A stretch of DNA of 38,036 nt from Streptomyces sp. PH10-H1 (lineage in GTDB: Bacteria > Actinomycetota > Actinomycetes > Streptomycetales > Streptomycetaceae). Of this stretch, positions 16,679 to 24,123 are shown piece after piece; position 1 is the stretch's first letter, and every line of letters starts with the position of its first letter. The position numbers were made by a program, and so were the translations under genes. The notes under the pieces are model-generated. The model had not been told where the DNA came from and ran no database searches. It saw only the letters and a program-made list of their open reading frames with translations. The stretch covers positions 1 through 38,036 of the forward strand of contig NZ_JASISZ010000074.1 of assembly GCF_030063355.1 (NCBI RefSeq), in the 5' to 3' direction.

Positions 16679-17778
16679 TTGGCATCGACCAGTTCCAGTC
16701 GGCGGTAGGTGTAGTACGCGGCGCAGGCGCCCTCGGACGACACCATCGTCGCGCCCAGCGGGTTGCGCGGGGTGCACTCCTTGCCGAACGCCGCGCATTC
16801 GTGCGGCTTGATCAGGCCCTGGAGTACCTCACCGGACCTGCACAGTGACGACTCGGCGGTACGGATGCCGGTCACGTCGAACCGGAGCTCGGCATCGAAC
16901 TCGCGGTACTTCCCGGATAGTTTCCAGCCGCTCTGCGGGATCATCCCGATGCCCCGCCACGTCCGGTCGGTCACCTCGAAGACATCACGCAGCATCTCCA
17001 TGGCGGGGATGTTGCCCTCGTCGCGGACGGCGCGGGGGTAGGCGTTCTCCAGTTCGTGGCGGCCCTCTTCGAGCTGAATGACCGTCCGGCGGATGCCTTC
17101 GAGGATGTCCAGCGGCTCGAAGCCGGTGACCACGATGGGGACCTTGTACTTCTCCGCCAGGGGCGGGTATTCGGAGGTGCCCATCACGCTGCACACATGC
17201 CCTGCGGCGAGGAAGGCCTGCACCCGGCAGGTGGAGGACTCCATGATGGCCGCGATGGCCGGCGGTACCAGGACATGGGAGACCAGCAGGGAGAAGTTCC
17301 GCACCCCCAGGCGCTTGGCCTGGTACACGGTCATCGCGTTGGCGGGTGCGGTCGTCTCGAAGCCGATCCCGAAGAAGACGACCTCCCGGTCCGGGTTCTC
17401 CCGCGCCAGGTTCAGTGCGTCCAGCGGCGAGTACACCACGCGGACGTCCCCGCCCGCACTCTTGACGGAGAACAGGTCTTGGCTGCTTCCCGGCACGCGC
17501 AGCATGTCGCCGAAGGAACAGAAGATGACTCCCGGGCGGGCGGCGATGGCCAATGCCCGGTCGATGATCTCCAGCGGGGTCACACAGACGGGGCACCCCG
17601 GTCCGTGGATCATCTCGACGCCTTCGGGCAGCAGCTGGTCGATGCCGTGCCGGATGATCGAATGGGTCTGGCCCCCGCAGACCTCCATCATGGCCCACTG
17701 CCGGGTGGTGGCGGCATGGATCTGGTCCAGGAGCTTCTTCGCCAGATCAGGGTCGCTGAACTCGTCGAGGTACTTCAT
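16675..17778 (-). CDS. hypD: HypD, Fe(CN)2CO scaffold protein
   Basis: The 367-residue protein carries the family Cys motifs: CGGQTHS at 34, GPGCPVCV (Cys62, Cys65), and C-terminal Cys residues including AFGKECTPRNPLGAT and SSEGACAAYY that hold the [4Fe-4S] cluster. With HypC it forms the complex on which Fe receives two CN and one CO. The ATG at 17778 overlaps the hypC stop (ATGA) and the stop overlaps the hypE start, so hypC, hypD and hypE are translationally coupled. The sequence appears intact. Confidence 0.96.
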   Translation of the reverse strand: MKYLDEFSDPDLAKKLLDQIHAATTRQWAMMEVCGGQTHSIIRHGIDQLLPEGVEMIHGPGCPVCVTPLEIIDRALAIAARPGVIFCSFGDMLRVPGSSQDLFSVKSAGGDVRVVYSPLDALNLARENPDREVVFFGIGFETTAPANAMTVYQAKRLGVRNFSLLVSHVLVPPAIAAIMESSTCRVQAFLAAGHVCSVMGTSEYPPLAEKYKVPIVVTGFEPLDILEGIRRTVIQLEEGRHELENAYPRAVRDEGNIPAMEMLRDVFEVTDRTWRGIGMIPQSGWKLSGKYREFDAELRFDVTGIRTAESSLCRSGEVLQGLIKPHECAAFGKECTPRNPLGATMVSSEGACAAYYTYRRLELVDAK

Positions 17779-18071
17779 CTGCCGACTCCTTCTGGGGTTT
17801 CCTTGTGCTTGGCCGCGAGTTCGAACCCGTCACCGAATTCCTCCGCCAGGATTCCGAGCCTCTCGAAGTTGGCCAGCGTGTCCTGGGCCGACCGCTCATC
17901 GAGTCGCTGGATGGCGAAACCGACATGCACGACGACGTATTCGCCGATCGTCACGTCAGGGATGTACTGCAGGCACACCTCTTTGCGCACCCCGCCGAAG
18001 TCGACCTGGGCCATCAAGGTGCCGTCGACCTCGGCGGTACTGAGGACACGCCCCGGAACTGCCAGACACAT
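17775..18071 (-). CDS. hypC: HypC, hydrogenase assembly chaperone (free copy)
   Basis: The 98-residue protein starts MCLAVPGRVL; Cys2 becomes the N-terminal residue after Met removal and binds the iron intermediate and the large subunit. An OB-fold-like core follows (VDFGGVRKEVCLQYIPDV, EYVVVHVGFAIQRLDE). AGAGAAGAGGG precedes the ATG. It overlaps hypD by four bases. A second HypC domain is fused to HypF directly upstream in the operon, so this locus encodes two HypC units that differ clearly in sequence. Confidence 0.95.
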   Translation of the reverse strand: MCLAVPGRVLSTAEVDGTLMAQVDFGGVRKEVCLQYIPDVTIGEYVVVHVGFAIQRLDERSAQDTLANFERLGILAEEFGDGFELAAKHKETPEGVGR

Positions 18072-18129
18072 GGTCCCTCTTCTCTGTGAATCCGTATGGA
18101 GACCGGTGGATCCGTTGGAGCCCCGGGGG

Positions 18130-20682
18130 TCAGCCCGATGCGGCGATCAGCAGCTGGCCAAGGGCGATGCCGCCGTCGTTCGGGGGGAGCAGCCAGGGGC
18201 GCAGGACGGTGAACCCGCGGCCGGTCAGCATGCGCTGTGCCTCCGCCAGCAGCACGGCGTTCTGGAAGACTCCGCCGCCGAGGGCCACCACCTCCAGGCC
18301 GGTCTGCGCGCGGCAGATCTCCGCGAGGTCGACGATGAGTACGGCGACGGCCGTGTGGAAGCGGGCGGCGATGCGTTCGGGGGAAATCCCGGCGCGTACG
18401 TCACGTACGACCGCGCGGATCACCGGGGCCGGGTCCGCGACGACAGGATTCGTGGCGTTCGCGGACCGGACGGCGAAGGTGTACTGGCTCGCCGTTTCGT
18501 CGCGGTCCGCTGCTGCGGCGCGGGCCAGGCCTTCCAGCTCGATGGCCGCTTCCGCTTCGTACTCCACTTGATGGCGGACTCCGGCCAGTGAGGCAATGGC
18601 GTCGAAGAGCCGGCCCATGCTCGATGTGGGCACGCAGCCGAATCCGGTCTCCAACTGGTGGGCCAGTACGTCCCGTTCCCTGACGGGGCAGGCGCGGACG
18701 GCCGGCAGGTCGTCGTCCCAGGCGATTCCGGCAGCGCGGAGGTGGGTGAGTGCCATCCGGTAGGGGCGCAGCACACTGGCGTCGCCGCCCGCCAGGGGCA
18801 CGTAGCCGAGGTGCGCCGCCCGGCGGAACGACTTGTAGCCGGCGATCAGTACTTCGCCGCCCCAGACGGTCCCGTCGGTTCCGTAGCCGGTGCCGTCGAA
18901 GGCGACCCCGATCACGCTCTCGCCGGCGCCGAGCCCGTGCTCGCCCATCACGGACGCGATGTGCGCGTGGTGGTGCTGTACCGTCCGCACCGGCCTGCCG
19001 TTCGCGCGGGCGTGAGCCCAGTCGCCGGACCGGTAGTCGGGGTGCCGGTCGGCCACCAGTTGCCCGGGGTCGACGCCGGTGAGGCGTTCGAGGTGTTCCT
19101 CGGTCCGGGTCAGTGCTTCGACGGTGGACAGGTCGTCCATGTCGCCGATGTGCTGACTGATCCAGGCATAGCGGCCTTCCCCCAGCGCGCAGGTGTTCTT
19201 CAGGTCCGCGCCGACCGCGAGGGTCGGCGGTACGTCGAACGGCAGGGCGAGAGGCAGCGGCGCGTATCCGCGGGACCTGCGGATCGGGAGTTCCGCACCG
19301 GCGACGAACCGGCTGACCGAGTCGTCGCACGGGACGTGGATGGTCCGGTCGTGCCGCAGCCAGGCGTCGACCAGCGGGACCAGGCCCGTCAGGGCTTCGG
19401 CGTCGTCGGTGACGATGGGCTTCCCAGCCAGATTGGCGGAGGTCATCACCAGGGCGTCGGGGCCCGGCCGGTCGTCCCCGATCCCGAAGAGCAGGACGTG
19501 CAGCGGGGTGTAGGGGAGCAGCAGTCCGAGGTCGGGATTGCCCGGCGCCACAGCGGCGGACACCCCGGCCCCCGGCTCCGCCCGCAGCCGGGGCAGGAGC
19601 ACGATCGGCCTGCGGATGCCGGAGAGCAGCTCCCTCTCCTCCCCGGTCATGGTCACCAGTTGTTCGGCGACCTCGGGACCGGAGACCATGACCGCGAACG
19701 GCTTGCCCCCGCGCTGCTTACGGCGTCGCAGCTCGGCTACGGCCGCGTCGTTGCGGGCATCGCACGCGAGGTGGTAGCCACCGAGTCCCTTGATCGCGAG
19801 GATCTTGCCCGCGGCGAGGAGTTCGCGCGCTGCCCGCAGGGCGTCCTCACCGATCTCCGGGTCACCGGAGTCGTTGCGGACCAGTTCGAGCCGGGGTCCG
19901 CAGGCGTGACAGGCGATCGGCTGGGCGTGGAACCGGCGGTCGGCCGGATCGTCGTACTCCGCCCGGCAGTCGTCGCACAGGTCGAATGCCGCCATGGTCG
20001 TGGCGGCCCGGTCGTAGGGAGTCCCGGTGACGATCGTGAACCGGGGGCCGCAGTGGGTGCAGGTGATGAACGGATGGCGGTAGCGGCGATTCGCCGGGTC
20101 GCGCATCTCGGTCAGGCAGTCCTGGCAGGTGGCGACATCGGGGGAGACCAACGTGCGGGCGCGGCCGCCCTCGCTGGAGTCCTCGATGGTGAACTCCGTA
20201 CCGCCGCGCGTGGGCTGTTCGGATTCCTGGACGCTTTCCACGATCGCGAGGGGAGGTGTGTCCGTGCGCAGCCGCCGCCCGAACTCCTCGACCGCTTCCG
20301 CGTCCCCCTCGACCTCGATGACCACCCCGGCGCTGGTGTTCGCCACCGACCCGGCGAGGGCCAGTTCCGAGGCGGTGACGTAGACGAAGGGCCGGAACCC
20401 CACACCCTGGACCACGCCGTGCACCTCGAACCTGCGCCGGACCCGGTGGGTGCGGGCACGGCCCATCATCTCCAGTCCCGAGAGGGCTTCGCGGGCCTTG
20501 TCCTGGTCGATGACCTCCATCGCGAAGCCCATGTGCAGCAGGACCCAGTCGCCGGGGTCGGGGGCCTCGCCGAGCATTCCGATGTTGATGCGGCGCTGTG
20601 CGCCCTCGACGTCGACCAGCGCGAGCTGCCCGGCGTACCCGTCCACGATTTCCACAACTTGACCGGGAATGCCAAGGCACAT
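18130..20682 (-). CDS. hypF: HypC-HypF fusion protein (chaperone plus carbamoyltransferase)
   Basis: One uninterrupted frame of 850 residues joins two maturation proteins. Residues 1-75 are a complete HypC-like domain (MCLGIPGQVVEIVDG, WVLLHMGFAMEVID) with Cys2 in place. After a short basic linker, residues about 83-850 are HypF: acylphosphatase domain with VVQGVGFRPFVY (about 90), two Cys4 zinc sites (Cys186/189/208/211 and 236/239/258/261), a YrdC-like domain (KGLGGYHLACDA near 299) and a Kae1-like transferase domain (VQHHHAHIASVMGEHGL, GVAFDGTGYGTDG, ALGGGVFQNAVLL). HypF moves the carbamoyl group of carbamoyl phosphate to HypE. Met72/Met73 could allow separate HypF translation from inside the gene. 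The gene starts two bases after the protease gene. Confidence 0.93.
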   Translation of the reverse strand: MCLGIPGQVVEIVDGYAGQLALVDVEGAQRRINIGMLGEAPDPGDWVLLHMGFAMEVIDQDKAREALSGLEMMGRARTHRVRRRFEVHGVVQGVGFRPFVYVTASELALAGSVANTSAGVVIEVEGDAEAVEEFGRRLRTDTPPLAIVESVQESEQPTRGGTEFTIEDSSEGGRARTLVSPDVATCQDCLTEMRDPANRRYRHPFITCTHCGPRFTIVTGTPYDRAATTMAAFDLCDDCRAEYDDPADRRFHAQPIACHACGPRLELVRNDSGDPEIGEDALRAARELLAAGKILAIKGLGGYHLACDARNDAAVAELRRRKQRGGKPFAVMVSGPEVAEQLVTMTGEERELLSGIRRPIVLLPRLRAEPGAGVSAAVAPGNPDLGLLLPYTPLHVLLFGIGDDRPGPDALVMTSANLAGKPIVTDDAEALTGLVPLVDAWLRHDRTIHVPCDDSVSRFVAGAELPIRRSRGYAPLPLALPFDVPPTLAVGADLKNTCALGEGRYAWISQHIGDMDDLSTVEALTRTEEHLERLTGVDPGQLVADRHPDYRSGDWAHARANGRPVRTVQHHHAHIASVMGEHGLGAGESVIGVAFDGTGYGTDGTVWGGEVLIAGYKSFRRAAHLGYVPLAGGDASVLRPYRMALTHLRAAGIAWDDDLPAVRACPVRERDVLAHQLETGFGCVPTSSMGRLFDAIASLAGVRHQVEYEAEAAIELEGLARAAAADRDETASQYTFAVRSANATNPVVADPAPVIRAVVRDVRAGISPERIAARFHTAVAVLIVDLAEICRAQTGLEVVALGGGVFQNAVLLAEAQRMLTGRGFTVLRPWLLPPNDGGIALGQLLIAASG

Positions 20683-20684
20683 GA

Positions 20685-21197
20685 TCAGGACCTCCGGGGA
20701 ACGGCGGACGGGACGGTCGCGGTGGGTTCGGACGGCAGTAGACGACGGATCAGGTGGTGCACCGCGTCGATCGCCTCGGGTACCGCGGCGCAGACAGCCG
20801 CGCTGAGCCCGACGCCTTCTGCGACTCCGGCGGGAGTGCAGCCGACGAGGTAGGTGACGGGAAGAGTACCGCCCAATTGGTCCAGATTTGCCAGAACTGA
20901 CACCGGATTCATGCCGTGTGCGTCGAATTCACCCGTACCGAGGTGCTCCGCGGTGATCTCCAGCACCGTCACCTCCCCGGGAGGTCCTCCTCCGGGGTAG
21001 GTGTCGACCAGGACCAAGGCGTCGTACCCGTTGAGCAGGTCATAGGCGAGATGCATACCGCGAATGCCGTAGTCGACCACCTGGACCTGCGGCGGGAGGC
21101 TGTGGGGTCCGGCCAGCCGGCGCATCACCTCGGGACCGAAGCCGTCATCGCCGAGAAAGAGATTGCCGACGCCCGCGACCAACACGTCTCCGGCCAC
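20685..21197 (-). CDS. hydrogenase maturation protease (HupD/HybD family)
   Basis: The core begins VAGDVLVAGVGNLFLGDDGFG, with the GNxxxxDDG motif of the family and its nickel-sensing acid, followed by VDYGIRGMHLAYDLL and DTYPGGGPPG; a His in the FDAHGMNP stretch is another probable metal ligand. Such peptidases remove the C-terminal tail of the large subunit after nickel insertion. I prefer GTG at 21197 (AAGGG upstream, 170 residues); GTG at 21260 would add a Pro/Arg-rich leader. The stop lies two bases before the hypC-hypF start. Confidence 0.88.
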   Translation of the reverse strand: MAGDVLVAGVGNLFLGDDGFGPEVMRRLAGPHSLPPQVQVVDYGIRGMHLAYDLLNGYDALVLVDTYPGGGPPGEVTVLEITAEHLGTGEFDAHGMNPVSVLANLDQLGGTLPVTYLVGCTPAGVAEGVGLSAAVCAAVPEAIDAVHHLIRRLLPSEPTATVPSAVPRRS

Positions 21198-21284
21198 GTC
21201 AGGACTGACCCTTGGTGGCCGGGGCGGTGGTCGCGGACGCCTGTTCCGGGCAGGGTGCACCCGCGATCGGGCCCGCTCCCTCGC

Positions 21285-21404
21285 TCACATCGAACGCATT
21301 CTCAGATACCGGCGGATGTCGGGGATCGACTTCACTCCCACAGCCACGGCGACGAGTGCCACGGCCGCGGCCATGCCTGTGGTGATCATGCCCAGGGTTC
21401 TCAC
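21285..21404 (-). CDS. 39-residue single-helix membrane peptide (DUF6893-like)
   Basis: A GTG at 21404 overlaps the stop of the preceding gene (GTGA) and opens a 39-codon frame ending TGA at 21285. The peptide has one hydrophobic helix (MITTGMAAAVALVAVAVGV) followed by SIPDIRRYLRMRSM, a basic end that should stay in the cytoplasm. The IPD-I/V-RRYLR-MR ending matches what I recall as DUF6893 small proteins. Its coupling inside the hydrogenase operon suggests a membrane anchor or stalk-like role, an inference by analogy with small membrane-linked subunits of other hydrogenases. Confidence 0.7.
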   Translation of the reverse strand: MRTLGMITTGMAAAVALVAVAVGVKSIPDIRRYLRMRSM

Positions 21405-21865
21405 GATGGGATCTCCTCTCGGTGCTCCATAGGGCTCTCGACGGGCAGGGGCTCCAGCTCGTCGGGGGCGAAGTAGAAGTAGCGGCCGTACCAGTCGTGC
21501 AGGTCAGCCGCCGGATCGTCGACGAGGACCAGGGCGACGTGCACGGCCCCGTCGACGTCCGAGAGCACCGCGGTCACCCGCGCCACCTGGTCGGCGAAGA
21601 ACAGGTCCTGAGCGTCGGCGCGGCGGGACGGATGTACCCGGACGAGGCTGCCCTTGGCCACCCGGACACCGTTGATGACGACCGCGTCGGACTCCGGCCG
21701 CACGGCGGCATCGGTCGCGGGGTCCCACCAGGGCACACCACCGGTGTCGAAGGGGGTCATGCCGGCGTCGGGGGGACCGGCGGTCGCCGTTGTGCCGGGA
21801 CCCGTCGGCGGGGCGTGCGGATCGCGCAGGAGGCCGTGCAACTGCTGCAGGTCAGCGGCCGACAT
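21401..21865 (-). CDS. hydrogenase-associated unknown protein, 3' part of a split gene
   Basis: This 154-residue frame continues, one base out of phase, the protein encoded at 21852-22835. Its true beginning lies upstream: in this phase the DNA before the ATG reads DPRAREIIDRCDG directly into MSAADLQQLHGLLRD. The rest includes FDTGGVPWWDPATDAAV, VRVAKGSLVRVHPS and a C-terminal DWYGRYFYFAPDELEPL. No domain is recognised. If the six-C run at 21898-21903 were five, both parts would form one 477-residue protein. The stop overlaps the start of the 39-residue membrane peptide. Confidence 0.75.
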   Translation of the reverse strand: MSAADLQQLHGLLRDPHAPPTGPGTTATAGPPDAGMTPFDTGGVPWWDPATDAAVRPESDAVVINGVRVAKGSLVRVHPSRRADAQDLFFADQVARVTAVLSDVDGAVHVALVLVDDPAADLHDWYGRYFYFAPDELEPLPVESPMEHREEIPS

Positions 21866-22835
21866 GCCGTCGCAACGATCGATGATCTCCCGCGCCCGGG
21901 GGGTCGGTGGCCCGGGCCTCCGCCTTCTCCTCGTCCGTCATCGTCATCACGCGCAGGGTCAGGATCTCGTCGATCTCGGTGGAGTCGAACAGGGCTCCGG
22001 CGCTCTGTTCCGCCACCTCCGGGTGATCGTACAGAATGATGGGGGCGCCGAGCAGGGTGTCGGTCGTCCCGCTGGGGCCGGCCAGCACCGGCCAGCACCG
22101 GCGCTGCCGACAGCGGCCCGCCGCACCGGCCGCTGCATCGGAGGGTTCGAGCAGCGAGACGAACTCGGCGCCGTGGGCCTGGAGGAGCAAGTGCGAGCCG
22201 ATCAGCGAGGCGCGGATCGCGGAGTCCTTGTCGGCGGCCGTGTCGGGATGCTCGTTGTCCACCGAAACCGACAGCCGGGCGAACCCGTCATCGAGCGCCC
22301 AGCGCGTACGGATCCGGGCCGCCAGTGGCTGACGGCGTCGCACGATGCGGCCCACCTCGGTGCCGTGCAGGTCGGTCAGGGGCTCGGCCTCCGATCCTCC
22401 GGCGACGCGGTGGAGTTGATCGGTCGCTTCGTTCCACGCGAGTGCGGGCAGGGTCACTTCCCGCTCCACCGCCTCGTCCCAGCTCAGCACCGACACGCCG
22501 TCGACGGTGAGCTGTTCGACCGCGCTGTAGCCGCCGCCCTCGTCGCGGCGTTGCACCTCGCGGACCTGCAGTTGCAGGAAGCGCAGATGGATGGAGACGC
22601 CGGCGGGCGGCTCGTGCGGGGTCGCGAGCAGGCACTGCATCTCCATGCCCGGGTCCTCGCTGAAGCTCGCCGCGGACGCGGACGGCGGCCCGAGGACTCC
22701 GAACTGCCAGCGTGACTGATTCTTGTGCGAACTCGCCCGGTACGGGTAGAGCAGATACCCCTCGTAGAGCACCGCGTCCGCGATCGTGCGGACATGATCG
22801 AGGCTCACGGGACCGGCCGGACTCAGCGCGTTCAC
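21852..22835 (-). CDS. hydrogenase-associated unknown protein, 5' part of a split gene
   Basis: The frame starts GTG at 22835, overlapping the DUF6084 stop (GTGA). It encodes VRTIADAVLYEGYLLYPYR, SRWQFGVLGPPS, a long soluble middle, and IILYDHPEVAEQSAGALFDS with DEILTLRVMTMTDEEKAEA. After ATDP the phase changes in a run of six C (coding strand) and a short aberrant tail ends at 21852, while normal sequence continues in the next frame. The LYPYR start and the DHPEVA region look typical of proteins seen in group 1h loci; no function is known. Split state may be a real mutation or a run-length error. Confidence 0.8.
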   Translation of the reverse strand: MNALSPAGPVSLDHVRTIADAVLYEGYLLYPYRASSHKNQSRWQFGVLGPPSASAASFSEDPGMEMQCLLATPHEPPAGVSIHLRFLQLQVREVQRRDEGGGYSAVEQLTVDGVSVLSWDEAVEREVTLPALAWNEATDQLHRVAGGSEAEPLTDLHGTEVGRIVRRRQPLAARIRTRWALDDGFARLSVSVDNEHPDTAADKDSAIRASLIGSHLLLQAHGAEFVSLLEPSDAAAGAAGRCRQRRCWPVLAGPSGTTDTLLGAPIILYDHPEVAEQSAGALFDSTEIDEILTLRVMTMTDEEKAEARATDPPGAGDHRSLRRHVGR

Positions 22836-23473
22836 GGGACCACCTCACCGATCTCGGCCAGCAGGGTACGTACGGTCTCGTCCCAACCGATCAGCCCGCG
22901 CCGGGCGCGGAAATCGGCGATACGGTCGAGCACGTCCTGGTCCAATCTGATCCAGCCGGAATTTGGGAAATAGGACGTGATCATCTGCCGCCACACCGCG
23001 ACCGGCATCTGATGGCGGGCCTCGCAGTCCCAGGACACCTGCCGTACGCCGAAGCCGGCGGTCCCCTTGGTGAACACCGTGCCCGAGAAGAGCAGGGTCA
23101 GTGGCACCGAGCCCTCGCCGAGAGCGTGCAGATAGCGGGAGCCGATCACGTCGAAGTCGTAGGTGCAGGGCAGTGCGAGGTCGACCTCGGTGGCGCCGGT
23201 GAACCCCTGCACCGTCGTGTTGCACTGCATCCACAGGAAGGGCTTGAGCGTGTCGGACCAGCGCTCCCGCCCGCCGAACAGGCCGCGCAGTTCCTCCTGT
23301 TCAGCGGTGTCGTAGTGCCGTCGCTGCGGCTCGATACGGACCTGGCAGCGAAGCACGATCGCGTGGATCCGCTCGCCGCTGTCCTCCTCGATCCGCAGCC
23401 GCGCGGTGAGTTGCGGCACGACGGTGTACGGCTCGGCGAAGACATCGAGCACAGAGAAACCGAGGCCGCTCAC
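22832..23473 (-). CDS. DUF6084-like hydrogenase-associated protein
   Basis: A 213-residue soluble protein from GTG 23473 (overlapping the DUF5947 stop) to TGA 22832 (overlapping the next start). It begins VSGLGFSVLDVFAEPYTVVP and includes LRCQVRIEPQRRHYD, WMQCNTTVQGFTGATEVDL, VPLTLLFSGTVF and a C-terminal WRQMITSYFPNSGWIRL. The beta-rich pattern has no catalytic motif that I can name. I recall this family as DUF6084, linked to actinobacterial [NiFe] hydrogenases. Tight coupling on both sides implies co-production with the hydrogenase. Confidence 0.8.
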   Translation of the reverse strand: MSGLGFSVLDVFAEPYTVVPQLTARLRIEEDSGERIHAIVLRCQVRIEPQRRHYDTAEQEELRGLFGGRERWSDTLKPFLWMQCNTTVQGFTGATEVDLALPCTYDFDVIGSRYLHALGEGSVPLTLLFSGTVFTKGTAGFGVRQVSWDCEARHQMPVAVWRQMITSYFPNSGWIRLDQDVLDRIADFRARRGLIGWDETVRTLLAEIGEVVP

Positions 23474-24123
23474 GACGGGCCGTCCAGGGAGGCAGGCCGG
23501 CTGCGCTCCGCCACGTGCGCGAAGAACGCGTCCATCGCATCGTGGGCCTCGCGGCCGCCGTCGAAGCCGCGCCACAGAGTCCGCAGCCGCCCGACGAGCT
23601 CGTAGCAGGCGTCGATGGGCACCAGATGGCACGACCCGCCGGAGCCGTCCCCGCGGTGCAGCAGCAGGGCCTCCACATCGGCGCGCAGCACGGCGAGTTC
23701 GGGGCTGGCCTCGACGATGGTGTCCCAGGCGTCCAGTGGCAGTTCGGACTCGGTGGCGCCCGCAGGGCCCGGATAGAACGCGATGGTGCGGCCCTGGACG
23801 GAATTGCGGAACAGGAAGGCCAGTCCGACCGGGATCTGCAACGTGTCCCAGGTCCGTTCGTCGACGGCCGGACCGTCGAAGGACAGATATCGCTCGGGGA
23901 CCGCGCGATAGCGCAGGTGTGCTTCCTGGTCGCTGAACAGCAGATAGCAGGCCCGGCAACTGCACATCAGGGCCCGGCTCTCCAGGTTCACCACATGCGA
24001 ATGTCTCGGGTCGATCGACTCGGCGCACATCTCGCAGCGCTCTCCGGCGACCGGCTGCGGACGGTTGCGCGTCACCCGGAGCAGCGAGGCCACGGGTGAC
24101 GCCGAACGGCTTCCGCTGATCAT
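23470..24123 (-). CDS. DUF5947-like protein with Cys-rich motif
   Basis: The 217-residue protein has an N-terminal Cys pattern: CEMC (30, 33), His41/His43 in PRHSHVV, and CSCRACY (54, 56, 59). This could bind zinc or an iron-sulfur cluster. The rest includes YRAVPERYLSFDGPAVD, IPVGLAFLFRNSVQGRTIAFYPG and a helical end. I recall it as DUF5947, common next to group 1h hydrogenases. The ATG at 24123 overlaps the NifU-like stop (ATGA). A role in electron transfer or cluster assembly is plausible but unproven. Confidence 0.8.
   Translation of the reverse strand: MISGSRSASPVASLLRVTRNRPQPVAGERCEMCAESIDPRHSHVVNLESRALMCSCRACYLLFSDQEAHLRYRAVPERYLSFDGPAVDERTWDTLQIPVGLAFLFRNSVQGRTIAFYPGPAGATESELPLDAWDTIVEASPELAVLRADVEALLLHRGDGSGGSCHLVPIDACYELVGRLRTLWRGFDGGREAHDAMDAFFAHVAERSRPASLDGPS

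Noticed and set aside
14915..16708. 597-residue plus-strand open frame
   Set aside because: Antisense shadow of hypE and the DUF6390-like gene.
17056..18591. 511-residue plus-strand open frame
   Set aside because: Antisense to hypD, hypC and the end of hypF, which have clear family motifs.
18658..20853. 731-residue plus-strand open frame
   Set aside because: It is antisense to the HypC-HypF gene; composition is biased (Val/Asp/Gly/Arg) with no domain, as expected for a shadow frame in high-GC DNA.
21898..21903. programmed frameshifting at the C6 run
   Set aside because: No slippery heptamer with downstream structure was identified; simple insertion or read error is more economical, though not excluded.
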